Shown here piece by piece: positions 38,254-48,154 of a DNA stretch of 64,000 nt. The notes beneath the pieces are model-generated. The model searched no databases. It saw only the letters and a program-made list of their open reading frames with translations, and had not been told where the DNA came from. This DNA is from Luteitalea sp. (GTDB lineage: Bacteria; Acidobacteriota; Vicinamibacteria; Vicinamibacterales; Vicinamibacteraceae): positions 104,837-168,836 of the forward strand of contig WHTZ01000005.1 of NCBI GenBank assembly GCA_009377495.1, in the 5' to 3' direction. Made by a program: the position numbers and the translations under genes. The stretch's first letter is position 1; each line of letters starts with the position of its first letter.

Positions 38254-39631
38254 TCAACGCACCTGTTGCATCTCACCAAGCAGCGTCGGGATGAGCTCGG
38301 AGACAGTCGGATGAATTGGCACTGCGCGCTGAAGCACATCGTACGGCAGGCGCGCATTGATGATATCGAGCACGCCGTGGATCGCTTCATCCCCCCCGCT
38401 ACCGAGAATAGCCGCACCAAGAATGCTCCTGGTCTCTGCGTCGACGACGACCTTCATGAAGCCCTGGGTCTCACCCTTCTCGATGGCCCGGCCGACACGG
38501 CTCATCGGTCGCTTACCGATCAGGAGCGGACGGCCGCTCGCCCGTGCCTGTGCCTCGGTGACCCCGACCCGGCCGAGCGGTGGATCGATGTACAGCGCAT
38601 ACGCCGGCACTCGCTCTCGCAGCTCGCGACGTGCGCCGTCCACTAAATTGGCCGCGACAATCTCGAAATCGTTGTACGCGGTGTGCGTGAAAGCTCCGCG
38701 ACCGTTGCAGTCGCCAAGCGCCCAGATCCCGGGGACGCTCGTGGCCAAGCTCTCGTCAACGATGATGTAGCCGCGAGCGTCGGTCGCAACGCCTGCTCTG
38801 TCCAGCCCGAGATCGTCGGTGTTCGGCCGGCGGCCGACCGCCAGCAGCACGTGCGTTCCGACCGTTTCGGGCGGGCCATGGGTGCAGTCGACGGAGACCG
38901 CAACACCCTGATCGTGCGGCGCAAGACTGATGCACGTGGCCTGCGTGCGGATCGCAATGCCCTCGGCTTTCAAGACGTCTTCGACTGCCAGGGAGACATC
39001 CTCGTCTTCGCGCGCGATCAAGCGCGGCGCCTTCTCCACGACGGTCACCTCCGCGCCAAACCGCCTGTTACATCTGCGCGAACTCGAGGCCGACGTAGCT
39101 GCCGCCCACGACGACCAGGTGCCGAGGCACACGATCCAACGTTAGCATCGAGGTATTGGTCAGGTATGGCACCTCACCAACGCCAGGCATGTCGGGCACG
39201 ATCGCACGTCCGCCGACATTGATGAAGATGCGTGGCGCGACGAGCCGTTGCTCGCCTACCCGAATGACGTTCGGCAACTCGAAGCGCGCATGACCTTCAA
39301 GCACGGTACAGCCAGCCATCCCACGCAGCCACTTTTCAACGCCGGCGCGCGCATTTGCCGATACGGTGTCGGCGCGTGATTTGACCTTGGCCATGTCGAT
39401 CTGCGGGGCGCCGGCCAGGACGACGCCGTAGTCCGCGGCTCGCCGTACGAGGTGTGCCGCGTAGGCACTTGCCACGAGGGTCTTGGTGGGCATGCAGCCG
39501 GTGTTGACGCATGTGCCGCCGAACAGCTTGCGTTCGACGAGCGCGACCTTCATGCCAGCGTTCGTCAGCCGGCCCGCTAGCGGGGGACCGGCCTGGCCTG
39601 CACCGATGATGATGGCGTCGAAGCTCGTCAC
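38254..39631 (-). CDS. FAD-dependent pyridine-nucleotide-disulfide oxidoreductase (mercuric reductase/dihydrolipoamide dehydrogenase-like), frameshifted
   Basis: About 458 aa once one base is removed at 39066-39067 (ATGTAACAGG should read ATGTACAGG). FAD motif G-A-G-Q-A-G-P-P-L-A-G near residue 10, redox-active C-V-N-T-G-C at about 41-46, NAD-binding G-G-S-Y-V-G-L-E-F, and the C-terminal dimerisation domain with H-P-T-V-S-E-L. No N-terminal HMA domain and no C-terminal Cys pair, so mercury reduction is unlikely; a general disulfide or other reductase is more plausible. It begins at GTG 39631, overlapping the stop of an upstream gene (GTGA). Confidence 0.85.
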
Positions 39632-39812
39632 GGCAGCACCACCATGATCGAAAGCGCGCCGGCGATCGCAACCGCATCCTCGATGAACGCCGCTGAGTAT
39701 CCGGGCTGGGGAGCGCCCAAGATCCGGGAAAGCTGCACCAGCAGTGTCCCGAGCTCCTGCACTTTCCGGCCATCAGCACCGTGCACGCGGTCCTCGATCG
39801 CCACGGCCTGGG
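39628..39812 (-). pseudogene. C-terminal remnant of a gene upstream of the oxidoreductase
   Basis: The frame reads A-V-A-I-E-D-R-V-H-G-A-D-G and ends A-F-I-E-D-A-V-A-I-A-G-A-L-S-I-M-V-V-L-P-stop, a final hydrophobic helix of a probable membrane protein. The stop overlaps the oxidoreductase GTG. It has no start: similarity breaks at about 39812, where the oppositely oriented TonB fragment begins. Confidence 0.55.
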
Positions 39813-39817
39813 AAGCA

Positions 39818-42602
39818 GGTGATCGACCGGCAGCGGATCGAGGAGCTGCCGTTGAACGGGCGGGATCCGCTCGCGCTCGCCGCGCTGGTGGCCGGTGCGG
39901 TCTCGACCGGCGGCGGCGCGAACAAGCAGTCGTCCACGCTGGCCAACACCTTCTATTCCGTGAACGGCGGCCGCGACAACACTGTCAACTTTCGCATGGA
40001 CGGTCTCGATCAGAACGACCCGTACACGAACGCGGCGAGCCCGCTGCCGAACCCCGACGCGCTCCAGGAGTTCAGCCTGCAGACCAGCAACTTCGATGCG
40101 GAGTACGGCCGCAGCTCGGGTGCGGTCATGAACGTAGTCGCGAAGTCGGGCACCAACGAGCTCCACGGTAGCGCGTTCGAGTTCTTCCGCTCGGGCCAGT
40201 TGAACGCCCGAAACTTCTTCTCCTCCGGACCGGACTCCCTCACCCGGCACCAGTTCGGCGGCAGCCTGGGCGGCCCCGTGGTGAGAAACCGGACGTTCTT
40301 CTTCGGCTCCTACCAGGGCACGCGCGTGAGAGAGGCGCCGACGAGCGGTCGCTCGTTCGCACCCACGCAAGCGCAGCGCAACGGTGACCTGTCCTCGCTC
40401 GGCAAGACCATCGTCGATCCGGACACTGGCCTGCCGTTCCCGGGTGGCGTCATCCCGGCCGACCGCCTCGATCCGGGTATCCAGCAGATGCTAAACGACC
40501 TGGTGCCGCTGCCGAACACCGGCGAGGATCTCGTGTCCTACACGCTCCCCTCGCGGAGCGCCGACCACCAGGTACTCGCCAAGATCGACCAGGTGCTCAC
40601 CGACGCGCAGCGACTGTCGGTCCGCTACTTCCAGTACAACCTCGACACGCCAGCGGTATCGGTCCCAGGAAACATGTTCGCCTCCCGCAACGGCTTCATC
40701 GGCGATAACCACAGCCTCGCCATCAACCACAGCGCGACACTCACCTCCCGCCTGATGAACAGCGTCGACGTCGGCTTCAGCCACCTCTTCACCGATCAGC
40801 CCGTGCCTTTGTCGGCTGCAGTCAGCGACTACGGCGCCGACATCTACACGATCGAGCCGAAGACCCTGAATATCGCCGTCCCGGGCTACTTCTCGCTCGT
40901 CTCCAGCAACCCCGTTCCCAACCGGCGCCTTACCTGGCAGATCAAGAACACCACGACGTATGTCCGCGGGCGACACCTCCTGAAGATGGGCGCGGAGTTC
41001 CGGCACACCGCTCAGAAGTGGGACACCATCTTCGTGCAGAATGGGCACTTCGCCTTCAGCGGGCAGCTGTCTGGTGATGGGCTGGCGGACTTTCTGCTGG
41101 GGCGTCCCAGCCTCTTCCAGCAAGCGAGCCCGCTCATCTACGACGGCATTCTCACGTCGATCAGCGCGTTCGCCCAGGACAACATCAGGCTGAGCAACAG
41201 AACCACGCTGAACGCCGGCTTGCGCTACGAGCCGTACGTGCCGGCGTACTTCCGGAACGATCGCATGGCGCATTTCAGCGAGCGCGCCTATCGCGAGGGT
41301 CGGCGATCGCGCGTGTACCCGAACGCGCCGCCCGGCCTCTTGTATGCCGGAGACGACGGGGTGCCGCGCGGCGGAACGAGCTCGTACTACAAGGCGCTGG
41401 CGCCGCGTCTCGGCATCGCGCACGACCTGTCGGGCGATCAGCGCACGGTGCTCCGGGGGGGCTACGGTCTCTTCTGGGACACCCCGAAGATGATCCTGCT
41501 GAACCGCTTCACCACGACGCAGCCGTTCTCGCTCAGCATCCTGACGCCGTCGCCCCCCAGCTTCCAGGATCCCTACGCGGGCCGCGTCAATCCCTTCCCC
41601 GGCATCCTCGATCCCTCGGCGGACATCGAGTTCATCGAGCCGCTCTCGCTGACCATCACGTGGCCGGAGCGGTACGAGCCCTCACGCGTCCACCAGTGGA
41701 ACGTGACGCTCGAGCGGATGTTGGGCCGCAACCTGCTGCGCGTGGCGTATGTCGGCACGAAGGGATCGCACCTGAACTGGACGCGTGAGCTCAATTCCGC
41801 GGTTTACGTTCCCGGCGCTTCGACGCTGGAGAACACGAACGAGCGGCGTCCCTACCCTGAGTTCGCGGGCCTCGGCCGGATGTTCCAGGACGGGCGCTCT
41901 ATCTATCACGGACTGCAACTGACGTTCGAGCGTCGCGTGGCGAGCGGCCTGTCGGCGACGATCAACTACACCTACTCGAAGTCGATGGACCTGAACTCCC
42001 AGAGTGAGGAGGCGGTCGCCTCGTCGCCCCTGGACATGGACGATCTCGACCGCGAGTGGGCGCCGTCGAGCTTCGACGTGACACACAACTGGGCCAGCTC
42101 GCTCCTCTGGAACATCCCCGGCCACTGGGCCGGCGTGGCGGGCGCGCTGCTCAACGGCTGGCAGATCAACGGCATCGTTGTGCTCCGTAGCGGGCAGCCG
42201 TTCACGGTGTTCACCGGTCTGGACCGTCAGCTCAACGGGCGCGGGGGACAGCGTCCCGACCTGATCGGCGACCCGACGTTGCCCACCGACCGGCCCAACG
42301 GCGAGCTGATCGCACGGTACTTCAACACCGAAGCGTTCGCGCTGAACGCGATTGGCGAGCCGGGCACGTCGGGCCGGAACATCCTGCGCGGGCCGGGCGC
42401 CGTGACGGCGGACGTCAGTGTCATCAAGAACATCGCGCTGACGTCGCAGGCGCGTCTGCAGCTGCGGGTCGAGGCGTTCAACGTCCTGAACCGGCCGAAC
42501 TTCGGCACTCCAGTGGCGAGCATGGGAAGCCCGCTCTTCGGGCAGATCCTGTCGGCTGGCGAGCCGCGCATTCTTCAACTCAGCCTGCGGGCGACGTTCT
42601 GA
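39818..42602 (+). pseudogene. TonB-dependent receptor lacking its N-terminus
   Basis: About 927 codons from K-Q-V-I-D-R-Q-R-I-E-E-L-P-L-N-G-R-D, the usual beginning of the plug domain, through the beta-barrel to the terminal L-R-A-T-F. The signal peptide and CarboxypepD_reg domain expected before the plug are absent, so it cannot be exported as is. The 5' break at about 39815 coincides with the break of the divergent remnant. A neighbouring cluster of sugar-acid genes follows in the same direction. Confidence 0.8.
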
Positions 42603-42633
42603 CGCAGGACCATAGGAGTCAAGTCCGCGAGCC

Positions 42634-43071
42634 ATGACGTTCATCAAGCGGTTCGACGAGGGAGAGGCATTCGAGTGCATCGGGCACGCGTTCACGATGC
42701 TGGTGTCACGGGATGACACGGCCTGCTGCGAGGCCGTCCTGCAGCGGCTGCCGCTGGGCGCGCATACGCCGCCCAACGCCCATGAGACGTTCATCCAGTT
42801 GCTGATCGTGACGGAGGGGACCGCCGCCATCACCGTCGCGGACGAGACCCGCACGGTCGCGGCGCCGGCCATCGCGCTGGTGCCACGACGCACCGAGCAC
42901 GCTGTCCGGAACGCGTCGGACGTCGAACCGCTCGCGTATCTGTACGTCAGCGTATGGGAGGAGGGAATTCCGCCGGACGAGCGACGATCCGGCTGGCGGG
43001 AAGTCTACCGCCTCATCGCGGCGGAATACGCCGCGCGCGGCTACGGCTCGCCGTCCGGGGCCTCCTCGTGA
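42634..43071 (+). CDS. Cupin-domain protein
   Basis: 145 aa. One small beta-barrel with H-T-P-P-N-A-H-E-T-F-I-Q and, in the second motif, R-R-T-E-H-A-V, giving a likely His/Glu metal site. Similar cupins (for example KdgF) act on uronic-acid breakdown products or bind sugars. Starts 31 nt after the TonB receptor fragment and overlaps the next gene by 4 nt (GTGA). Part of the uronic-acid cluster by context. Confidence 0.8.
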   Translation: MTFIKRFDEGEAFECIGHAFTMLVSRDDTACCEAVLQRLPLGAHTPPNAHETFIQLLIVTEGTAAITVADETRTVAAPAIALVPRRTEHAVRNASDVEPLAYLYVSVWEEGIPPDERRSGWREVYRLIAAEYAARGYGSPSGASS

Positions 43072-43940
43072 CGGCCGGGACGCCTCCCGCCGCGCGCGGT
43101 GCTGTGTTCCCCGACCGACCGGACGTCCTGCGCGGACGCGTGGCCGTCGTGATTGGCGGCACGAGCGGCATCGGCCGGGCGATCGCCGCCGGCCTGGCGG
43201 ACGCCGGCGCCGAGGTCGTGCCGACCAGCCGCCGCGACGAGGCGGTGCGGGCCGCGGTCCAGGAGGTCTGTGCCAGCCAGACACGGCGGCTCTCGCAGGC
43301 CGTGGACGTCGCCTCACGCGACAGCATCGATCGCCTGCGGGACGGTGTGCTGGCAACGTTCGGACGGGTGGACATCCTGGTGAACGCCGCCGGCATCCAT
43401 CTGCGGCAGGAGAGCCTGAGCGTGAGCCTCGCGCAATGGAACGAGGTGCTCGCGATCAACCTCTCCGGCACGTTCTTGGCGTGCCAGTCGTTCGCGCCGC
43501 ACCTGCTGGACAGGGGATGGGGCCGGATCATCAACATCGCGTCGCTCGGCAGCTACGTGGGACTCTACGAGGCCACGGCATACAGCGTCAGCAAGGCCGG
43601 CGTGCTGGCGCTGACGCGCTGCCTCGGCGCCGAATGGGCCGCGCGCGGGGTCTGCGTCAACGCGCTCGTCCCCGGTGTCTTCGTGACGCCCATCAACCGC
43701 CGGCTGCTCGAAGGCACGCCACGCCTGCAGGAGATCCTCCTGCGCACGCCGATGCGGCGCACGGGCCGGCTGTCGGAGCTCGTCGGCGCCGCCCTCTTCC
43801 TGGCCTCCGAGTCGGCCAGTTTCATGACCGGACAGACGATCGTCGTGGATGGCGGGTTTCTGGCGGCGGGCATCACGGGCAATCCGTACGGCGCACCGGA
43901 CAACGATGCCCGCGCGGCCGATGAAGAAGCGCGCGAATGA
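43068..43940 (+). CDS. Short-chain dehydrogenase/reductase
   Basis: 290 aa from GTG 43068, overlapping the cupin stop. The NAD(P)-binding G-G-T-S-G-I-G-R-A and N-A-A-G motifs and the catalytic Ser (I-A-S-L-G), Tyr (A-Y-S-V-S-K) and Lys are present. In gene sets with an enolase-superfamily sugar-acid dehydratase, such enzymes often oxidise or reduce keto-sugar acids. The C-terminal ~15 residues are charged and poorly conserved. Substrate unknown. Confidence 0.88.
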   Translation: MTAGTPPAARGAVFPDRPDVLRGRVAVVIGGTSGIGRAIAAGLADAGAEVVPTSRRDEAVRAAVQEVCASQTRRLSQAVDVASRDSIDRLRDGVLATFGRVDILVNAAGIHLRQESLSVSLAQWNEVLAINLSGTFLACQSFAPHLLDRGWGRIINIASLGSYVGLYEATAYSVSKAGVLALTRCLGAEWAARGVCVNALVPGVFVTPINRRLLEGTPRLQEILLRTPMRRTGRLSELVGAALFLASESASFMTGQTIVVDGGFLAAGITGNPYGAPDNDARAADEEARE

Positions 43941-45043
43941 TCATCCAGGACGTCCGGCTGACCGTCGTCGACAATCCGCACGCGGGCGCGGTCACCGAGG
44001 GGATCAAGGGCGGAACCGCGCGCCATCAGATCGTCCTCATCGAAGTGGTGACCGATGAGGGGCTCGAGGGGCAGGCCTTCGCCTGGGGAGGACGCAGCGG
44101 CCTCGCGACCGCGCACTTGCTCGCGGCGATCGTGCGTCCGCTCCTAATCGGCGAAGATCCACTCAACCGCGAGTATCTGTGGCAGAAGGTGCGATCGATG
44201 GACCGCTGGTGGGGCTTCCTGCCGATCTACGCCGCCGGTCCCCTCGACGTCGCGCTCTGGGATCTTGGCGCCAAGGCGGCCAACCTGCCGCTGTACCGCT
44301 TTCTCGGTGCGTATCGCGACCGGCTGCCAGCCTACGCCAGCTCGCTCATCCTGGAGTCGCCGGAGGCGTTCGCCGACCAGGCGCTCGGCTTCCAGTCCGA
44401 GGGGTACACTGCCTACAAGCTACACCCGTGGGGCGATCCCCAGCGCGACGTCGAGGCGTGCCGCGCCGTTCGGCGGGCCGTCGGCGACGGGATGGTGCTG
44501 ATGTCGGATCCGGTCGGGGCGTACACGCCGCAACAGGCCTTGCGGGTGGGACGCGCCCTGGAGGAGCTGGGGTACTACTGGTTCGAGGAGCCGCTGCCCG
44601 ACTACGACCTGCACGGCTACCGGGAACTGGCCCGACAGCTCGACATCCCCATTGCCGGGACGGAATCACTGGCGGGTGGCCTGATGGGCACGACCCAGTA
44701 CATCGTCCAGGGCGCCGTCGACATCGTCCGCAGCGACGTCTCCTGGAAGGGCGGCGTGACCGGCTTGATGAAGACGGCGGCGCTGTGCGAGGCCTTCGGC
44801 CTGAACTGCGAGGTGCACACGACCACGAACGCGCTCCTCGATGCCGCCAACCTGCACGTCTCGTGCGCGATCCGCAATTGCGAGTACTTCGAGATCCTCG
44901 TGCCCCAGGCGCCATTCTCGTTCGGCGTTACCGACCCGATTCGGATTGACGAGCGCGGGGACGTCCGGCCGGGTGACCGGCCTGGGCTCGGCGTGGAACT
45001 GGACTGGGACAGGTTGCGGCACTATACCGTGGCCACGATCTGA
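43937..45043 (+). CDS. Enolase-superfamily enzyme (mandelate racemase/muconate-lactonizing-like), probable sugar-acid dehydratase
   Basis: 368 aa. N-terminal capping domain followed by the TIM barrel. Second-strand base in Y-K-L-H-P-W; Mg ligands in S-D-P-V-G-A-Y (Asp), F-E-E-P-L-P-D (Glu) and G-T-E-S-L-A-G (Glu); a later His in C-E-V-H-T-T-T-N. This fits acid-sugar dehydratases or related enzymes; which sugar acid is unknown. ATG overlaps the SDR stop (ATGA), so the two are translationally coupled. Confidence 0.85.
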   Translation: MIIQDVRLTVVDNPHAGAVTEGIKGGTARHQIVLIEVVTDEGLEGQAFAWGGRSGLATAHLLAAIVRPLLIGEDPLNREYLWQKVRSMDRWWGFLPIYAAGPLDVALWDLGAKAANLPLYRFLGAYRDRLPAYASSLILESPEAFADQALGFQSEGYTAYKLHPWGDPQRDVEACRAVRRAVGDGMVLMSDPVGAYTPQQALRVGRALEELGYYWFEEPLPDYDLHGYRELARQLDIPIAGTESLAGGLMGTTQYIVQGAVDIVRSDVSWKGGVTGLMKTAALCEAFGLNCEVHTTTNALLDAANLHVSCAIRNCEYFEILVPQAPFSFGVTDPIRIDERGDVRPGDRPGLGVELDWDRLRHYTVATI

Positions 45044-45057
45044 GAATGGAGCCATCG

Positions 45058-47922
45058 ATGGAGAGCAGTCGCAGGGCCAGATGGGTGGCGGCGACCGGGG
45101 TGGCGATCACCCTGCTCGCAGGCGGGCCTAGCGCCGCTGTAGCGCGGACGCAGGAGCGCGGCCCGACCGTCGTCACCGGAAAGGCCGCGACGCCCCGGGA
45201 AGAGTACGCGGCGGAGCGGCTCCGCGCGACACTTGCGACGCTGAAAGGACCGGTCCCCGCGGTCACGATCCGGATCGGTGTCCGCGGCGATGCGCTCTTC
45301 GGCGGCCGGCCGGTGCCTGGCTCCTGGACGCCGGAGACGGCCGAGGCGTTTCAAGTGGAGCGTACCGGCAACGAGATCGCCGTCATGGGTAGCGATCCCT
45401 CCGGCGCCCTCTACGGCGCCCTCGACCTGAGCGAGCGGATCACGCGCACCGGCCGGCTTCCGGCGACGCTGTCGGTGTCGGACCGGCCGCGGCTGAAGAT
45501 TCGCGGGACGAACCTGTTCTGGATGAAGTTCGGGGAGCGGGGCTACAACTGGGCGATCACCCCCGAGCACTTCCCTTGGTTCTTCGATCGCGCGCAGATG
45601 ACGCGGTATCTCGACGCGCTCGTCGCCTCCCGCTACAACACGATCTTCTTCTGGACGGCACATCCGTTTCCGTATCTCCTCCGCCTTCCGAAGTACCCCG
45701 AGGCACAGTCGCTCGGCGACGCGGAGCTGCTGCGCAACGTCGAGCATTTTCGCTGGTTCACAAAAGAGGCGGACCGCCGCGGCATCTGGACGGTGCTCCA
45801 CTTCTACAACATCCATGTGCCGCCGTCATTTGCCAAGGCGCATGAGGCCAAGGGGATCCGCATCGAGAACCATCAGGCGACGCCGCTGCTGGTGGACTAC
45901 ACGCGTTACTGCGTCAGCGAGTTCGTGAAGACGTATCCGAGCGTCGGGCTGATGCTGACGGCGGGGGAAGCGCTCAGCGTCGGGCGGGAGGAGTTCATCC
46001 GCGACGCGATCGTCGCGGGGATCGAGGACAGCGGCAAGAAGCCGCCCCTCATCGTCCGTCAGTGGGTGATCAGCCCCACGCGCTTCCGCGACATCGTGAA
46101 GCCCTCCTACGACAACCTCTTGACGATGATGAAGCACAACACCGAGATGCTCGTGAGCCCGCACCCCGAGGCGCGCAACCGCATCTGGGCCGGCTTCGGT
46201 GACCATATCATCAACGTGCACGAGAACACCGATCTGAAGCCGCTCCGATGGGGGTCGCCACTGTTCATCCGCGAGACGGTGGAGCGGTGGCACGAGATCG
46301 GAGCCGCCGGCTTTCACCTGTATCCCATGGTCTCGTGGCAGTGGCCCGTCTCGCTGGACGATGTGAGCCCTCGGCTGTCGACGGTCGATCGCGACTGGAT
46401 CTGGCTCGAGGCGTTTGGCCGCTACGGCTGGAACGCGGATCGCGACGCCGCGCAGGAGCAGGCGTTCTGGCTCGATCGTCTGGCGGCCCGGTTCGGCGCC
46501 GGCGGGGCAGCGGCAGCGGTCTACGACTACTACGTCAAGACCGGGCCGGTGCTGCCGGGACTGCAGAACGTGATCAACATCTACAACATGAACTTCCATC
46601 CGACCGCCGTCGGCCAGGAGGCCACGCTCAACGGCATCCTGCGCTCCGATCGATGGAACTACCTCGACTCTCCCCTGGCGGCGCCGCTCGATGCCTATTC
46701 GCTCCAGGCGTACGAGGCCAGGTACGGGCCCATGGCGCCCGCCGCTCGGCGACGGCCGCCGCGGTCGATCAAGGAGATCGTGAAGGAGGGGCGGCCCGGG
46801 GTCGAGGCGGTAGATCCGCTGCGTCTCTCGAGGCTCTTCGTCACGATGGCCTCCGAGGCGCACGACGGCCTCCGGGGGGCGCGGCCAGCGCGAAACCTGC
46901 CGGAGTACGAGCGCTTCCTCCGCGACGCGGAGATCGTGTTCGATCTCGCCAGGTTCTACGCTGCGAAGCTGGAGGCGTCGTACGAGAAGGGTCTGTACGA
47001 CACGACCGGCGACGCTCGCCACTTCGCGCGCATGCTGACCGGACTCGCCGAGAGCGTTCGTCACTACGAGCAGGTTGAACGGCTGGCGTCCGCTGCGTAT
47101 CGGCAGGCCACGGACCTCGCCGACTGGTACCGCTGGTCGACGACGCTCGAGAGCTTCAGGGAGGAGCTCGCATTCTACGAGCAGCAGCGCGCGCGGCGGG
47201 CGGCTGGAGCGGAGGTCGTGTACCTCGGGCTCGACGGGCCGATGAACGACGCGTCGAACGTCTTCCACTGGCTACTGGAGCAGCAGGTCGTGCGGAAGGG
47301 TTGGAGCTCACAGAGCTACGCGTTTACTGACGACTACCTGCGGAAGGCCAAGCTCGCGATCGTCTATGAGACGCGCAGCCAGCGATTCTCGCAGGAGCAG
47401 AGCCGGTTGCTCGACTGGGTACGCGCCGGCGGCAAGCTGATCGTCTGGGATCCCCTGGCGCGGGCGGCCGCGGACCAGTTGCTCGAGGGGATCTCATTCT
47501 GGTCCGACGAGTCGTACGAGGCCAGTCCGTCGGCCGGGTTCTCGGATTTGGAGCACCCGCTCCTCGCAGGCGTGCGCGGGAGCGCCGAGGAGCTCGATGG
47601 CGTCAGGGCCCTCCACAGCAGCGTGCGCAGCGCCTCGCCGGACTGGACGGAGCTGGCGTACACGGTGCTCTACGCGCGCGGCCGCGACCAAGTCTGGTAC
47701 GCCCACCGCACGTTCGGTCCTCGCTGGACATCGCTCATGAACCCGGCGCGCGTTCCGATCATGCTGGCACGCAAGGTGGGACGTGGCGAGATCGTCTTGA
47801 TGCAGACCGGGGTCGCCATGAGCTCGCCGAGACGCAGCGTCGGGCCCGATCCCGGGCTGCCGGCACCGCCCAGCCATCTGGCGACGATCACGGCGAACCT
47901 CGTGGCGTGGGCGAGCCGGTAG
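45058..47922 (+). CDS. Secreted glycoside hydrolase-like protein (alpha-glucuronidase/GH67-like N-terminus) with a glutamine-amidotransferase-like C-terminal domain
   Basis: 954 aa from ATG 45058, which has GGAG 6 nt upstream. Signal peptide, then a GH67/GH20b-type N-terminal domain (A-A-E-R-L-R and G-A-L-Y-G-A-L-D-L-S), a TIM-barrel region with many aromatic residues (F-F-W-T-A-H-P-F-P-Y), a helical segment, and from ~725 a Rossmann-like domain (Y-L-G-L-D-G, L-L-D-W-V-R-A-G-G-K-L-I-V-W-D) like GATase1-type stalk domains. Catalytic residues cannot be assigned with certainty. Likely acts on an uronic-acid-bearing polysaccharide in the periplasm or outside. Confidence 0.75.
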   Translation: MESSRRARWVAATGVAITLLAGGPSAAVARTQERGPTVVTGKAATPREEYAAERLRATLATLKGPVPAVTIRIGVRGDALFGGRPVPGSWTPETAEAFQVERTGNEIAVMGSDPSGALYGALDLSERITRTGRLPATLSVSDRPRLKIRGTNLFWMKFGERGYNWAITPEHFPWFFDRAQMTRYLDALVASRYNTIFFWTAHPFPYLLRLPKYPEAQSLGDAELLRNVEHFRWFTKEADRRGIWTVLHFYNIHVPPSFAKAHEAKGIRIENHQATPLLVDYTRYCVSEFVKTYPSVGLMLTAGEALSVGREEFIRDAIVAGIEDSGKKPPLIVRQWVISPTRFRDIVKPSYDNLLTMMKHNTEMLVSPHPEARNRIWAGFGDHIINVHENTDLKPLRWGSPLFIRETVERWHEIGAAGFHLYPMVSWQWPVSLDDVSPRLSTVDRDWIWLEAFGRYGWNADRDAAQEQAFWLDRLAARFGAGGAAAAVYDYYVKTGPVLPGLQNVINIYNMNFHPTAVGQEATLNGILRSDRWNYLDSPLAAPLDAYSLQAYEARYGPMAPAARRRPPRSIKEIVKEGRPGVEAVDPLRLSRLFVTMASEAHDGLRGARPARNLPEYERFLRDAEIVFDLARFYAAKLEASYEKGLYDTTGDARHFARMLTGLAESVRHYEQVERLASAAYRQATDLADWYRWSTTLESFREELAFYEQQRARRAAGAEVVYLGLDGPMNDASNVFHWLLEQQVVRKGWSSQSYAFTDDYLRKAKLAIVYETRSQRFSQEQSRLLDWVRAGGKLIVWDPLARAAADQLLEGISFWSDESYEASPSAGFSDLEHPLLAGVRGSAEELDGVRALHSSVRSASPDWTELAYTVLYARGRDQVWYAHRTFGPRWTSLMNPARVPIMLARKVGRGEIVLMQTGVAMSSPRRSVGPDPGLPAPPSHLATITANLVAWASR

Positions 47923-48154
47923 TGCTCTCGGCCCGTCGCCTCTGTCGGCCTGCGCCGGCGGTTGCACGCCGTGAGCCGGGCACACGAGGTCGCCAACAGT
48001 CCGACCGAGCCAGGCGGCGGCCGGTCGGGGCGAAGTGTGCGCCGAAGAAGCCCAGCTCGAACGAGCAGGTGGGACAGCAGGTACCGAGGCAGACGAGAGG
48101 AGCCGGACGGGCCTGAGGGAGCGACCGTCTCGTCTTGCGAGAAGGAGAGAGTCG

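Noticed and set aside
39066..39067. Programmed frameshift in the oxidoreductase gene
   Set aside because: No slippery heptamer seen, and a one-base insertion explains it fully; the same type of shift is scattered over unrelated genes here.
45826..47268. Long minus-strand frame opposite the GH67-like gene
   Set aside because: Arg-rich antisense shadow without domain or start signal.
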